A stretch of 64,000 nucleotides of DNA, from positions 124,001 to 188,000 of the forward strand of contig NZ_RCCK01000015.1 of assembly GCF_003664035.1 (NCBI RefSeq), given 5' to 3'. The DNA is from Pedobacter alluvionis (GTDB taxonomy: Bacteria > Bacteroidota > Bacteroidia > Sphingobacteriales > Sphingobacteriaceae). Shown in pieces: positions 62,500 through 64,000 of this stretch. The translations under genes and the position numbers were made by a program. Positions within the stretch are counted from its first letter, which is position 1. The number at the start of each line of letters is the position of its first letter. Under the pieces are notes generated by a model. It made no database searches and was not told the origin of the DNA. It saw only the letters and a list, made by a program, of their open reading frames with translations.

Positions 62500-63285
62500 A
62501 TGAGTTTAGTAAAAGCGAAAAAACATTTAGGGCAACATTTTTTAACCGATAAAGGCATTGCCAACCGCATTGTAGAGGCTTTGGTAAATACCAATAAATA
62601 TAATCAGGTTTTAGAGGTTGGGCCGGGAATGGGAATTCTATCTGATTTTTTGCTGCAGCGTACAGACCTGGAGACCTATCTTATTGATATAGATACAGAA
62701 TCTTTCCATTTTTTAAATGAAAAATATCCTCAGCTTGGCGATCGGTTGATTAATGGCGATTTTCTGAAACTTGATTTCGATGCTATTTTTCCTGGCCAGT
62801 TCGCCATTATCGGTAACTTTCCATATAATATCTCATCACAGATTTTATTTAAAATATTAGACAACCGCAACAAGGTTGTAGAAATGGTTGGGATGTTTCA
62901 GAAGGAAGTAGCCCAACGTTGTGCCTCGCCTGCAGGAACCAAAGACTATGGGATTTTAAGTGTATTTCTTCAGGCCTATTATAAAATTGAATACCTGTTT
63001 ACGGTTAAACCAGGTACATTTAACCCACCGCCAAAAGTACACTCTGCAGTGATCCGTTTAACCAGAAATGAGGTGGAGACTTTAGAATGTGATGAAAAAT
63101 TATTCTGGCGTGTGGTTAAGGCAGGTTTCAACCAAAGGAGAAAAACTTTGCGTAATGCTGTTTCTGCAGTGATGCCTAAAGATAAAATGGACGATCACAT
63201 CTACTTCGAGAAACGTGCCGAGCAGCTAACCGTAGCAGATTTTGTGGCACTAACACAGCATCTGAGTAAGTTGATGCAAGCTTAG
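62500..63285 (+). CDS. rsmA: 16S rRNA dimethyladenosine transferase
   Basis: 261 residues. KKHLGQHFLTDKGIANRIV, the SAM site LEVGPGMGILSDFLL (about 39-53), GNFPYNISSQ (motif IV NxPY) and FNPPPKVHSAVIRL are diagnostic for KsgA/RsmA. It dimethylates two adjacent adenosines near the 3' end of 16S rRNA. Divergent from pdxA. Confidence 0.97.
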   Translation: MSLVKAKKHLGQHFLTDKGIANRIVEALVNTNKYNQVLEVGPGMGILSDFLLQRTDLETYLIDIDTESFHFLNEKYPQLGDRLINGDFLKLDFDAIFPGQFAIIGNFPYNISSQILFKILDNRNKVVEMVGMFQKEVAQRCASPAGTKDYGILSVFLQAYYKIEYLFTVKPGTFNPPPKVHSAVIRLTRNEVETLECDEKLFWRVVKAGFNQRRKTLRNAVSAVMPKDKMDDHIYFEKRAEQLTVADFVALTQHLSKLMQA

Positions 63286-63295
63286 CGATTTTTTT

Positions 63296-63362
63296 GTCAT
63301 GTTGAAGCACGAAGCATCTGTTTCATCGGATGCAGATGCTTCGTGCCTCAGCATGACAGGAG
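63296..63362. repeat. CGAAGCA-type palindromic intergenic repeat
   Basis: GCACGAAGCATCTG (63307-63320) pairs perfectly with CAGATGCTTCGTGC (63333-63346); the outer CATG.TGA / TCA.CATG parts pair too. It may also terminate rsmA. Confidence 0.85.
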
Positions 63363-63479
63363 TGAAAAAATATCACTGTAATCCTAAAATCTGTGTAATT
63401 ATCCGCGAAGCGATTCTTGCAAATCCGTGATTATTTTCATTGAATTTCTCCTTTCCTTTGCGACATAATTTTAAACATC

Positions 63480-64000
63480 ATGGTTAATTACAGCGAAATT
63501 TTCAGCGAGCAAGGTATGGATTATCAAACCTATCGTGCATTGATTGATCAACTTCTGTTAGAGGGAAAAGCTACAGGTGATGTAACTTACGATTTGCACT
63601 ATACTAAAATGAATGTGCAAAGAATGAGTCGTGTGGATAAAACAGTTAGCTTAACTGATGAGTTGACTTCAACCATTGATCATCTTAAAGAAAATTATAA
63701 ATTTTTAGTGATTACTGAGGGATGGTGTGGCGATGCCGCCCAGATTGTTCCGGTATTCAATAAAATTGCTACTGCATCATTAGGTAAAATTGATTTGAAG
63801 TTTGTGCTTAGAGATAAAAATTTTCCCTTAATTGATGCGCATTTAACTAATGGAGGACGAGCAATTCCTGTTCTTTTAATTTTAAATGAAACTGGCGATA
63901 AAGTTCTGGTGAGTTGGGGTCCAAGACCACAAATTTTGCAGGAACTTTTAAAAGAATGGAGAAAAGAAAGTACTGAAATGCCAGTTTTAGCGGAAAAACT
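63480..64000 (+). CDS. Thioredoxin-family protein (3' end beyond window)
   Basis: An open frame from the ATG at 63480 to the window edge (173 codons). The segment KFLVITEGWCGDAAQIVPVFNKIA is the thioredoxin active-site region, but the motif is WCGDA, so the resolving Cys is missing. RAIPVLLILNETGDKVLVSWGPRP follows the thioredoxin cis-Pro pattern. Many such one-Cys thioredoxin-like proteins occur in Bacteroidota; function unknown. Confidence 0.88.
   Translation, partial: MVNYSEIFSEQGMDYQTYRALIDQLLLEGKATGDVTYDLHYTKMNVQRMSRVDKTVSLTDELTSTIDHLKENYKFLVITEGWCGDAAQIVPVFNKIATASLGKIDLKFVLRDKNFPLIDAHLTNGGRAIPVLLILNETGDKVLVSWGPRPQILQELLKEWRKESTEMPVLAEK

Overview
The window looks like a chromosomal segment of a Bacteroidota bacterium, most probably a Pedobacter-like member of the Sphingobacteriaceae. 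The support is a SusC/SusD pair, TonB receptors with N-terminal carboxypeptidase-like domains, many SCKK-type lipoprotein signals, Bacteroidota-style TAnnTTTG promoter elements, an N-succinylornithine-type transcarbamylase and the rpmF-plsX-fabH-accB-accC block. Base composition is AT-rich throughout. There are no rRNA genes, normal tRNA genes, CRISPR arrays or recognisable IS transposases.

Layout. 1-6476 (minus): an iron-uptake operon with two paralogous TonB siderophore receptors, a DUF4198 periplasmic protein and a PepSY membrane protein cut by the window edge. 6887-9060 (plus): a very AT-rich cassette of three lipoproteins: one with 12 Cys in three repeats, a DUF4221-like protein and a thioredoxin-like CGSC protein. 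9671-16127: SusC, SusD, a fasciclin-like and a DUF5007-like lipoprotein. 17513-29451: a complete arginine operon (GNAT, argG, cupin, GNAT, argC, argD, argF', argB, proC, argE, argH). It is interrupted by small selfish-looking genes: a four-helix-bundle gene and the remnant of a second copy, plus a truncated DUF1016 gene. 29472-31988: two toxin-antitoxin pairs around an aminotransferase.

32100-37538 is the most interesting part. A WYL-domain regulator faces a slipin - unknown protein - RtcB RNA ligase operon. The 1-kb gap between them holds degenerate tRNA-like modules, with two perfect T-arms on the slipin/rtcB strand, and several palindromes. I read this as an RNA-damage/repair locus with its own tRNA-mimic RNA.

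37574-53297: a cholesterol-dependent-cytolysin-like lipoprotein without domain 4, prfC, a Pif1-type helicase, a GxxExxY gene enclosed by a perfect 23-bp inverted repeat, SprT-like, adenine deaminase, a fused 2-oxoacid dehydrogenase E1, LutB, an M28 peptidase, rpiB and tatC. 53414-64000: a toxin-gene remnant, the fatty-acid/phospholipid block (accC, accB, fabH, plsX, rpmF, yceD), an inserted MFS / small membrane protein / rhodanese trio, pdxA divergent from rsmA, and a thioredoxin-like gene cut by the right edge.

Intergenic spaces carry several families of short word repeats (GACTAAG-like heptamers, GTCTTTAGTCTTT words, CATATAAGA 9-mers, CGAAGCA palindromes, GGTTCGTG palindromes). Many sit at stop codons or flank the small inserted genes.
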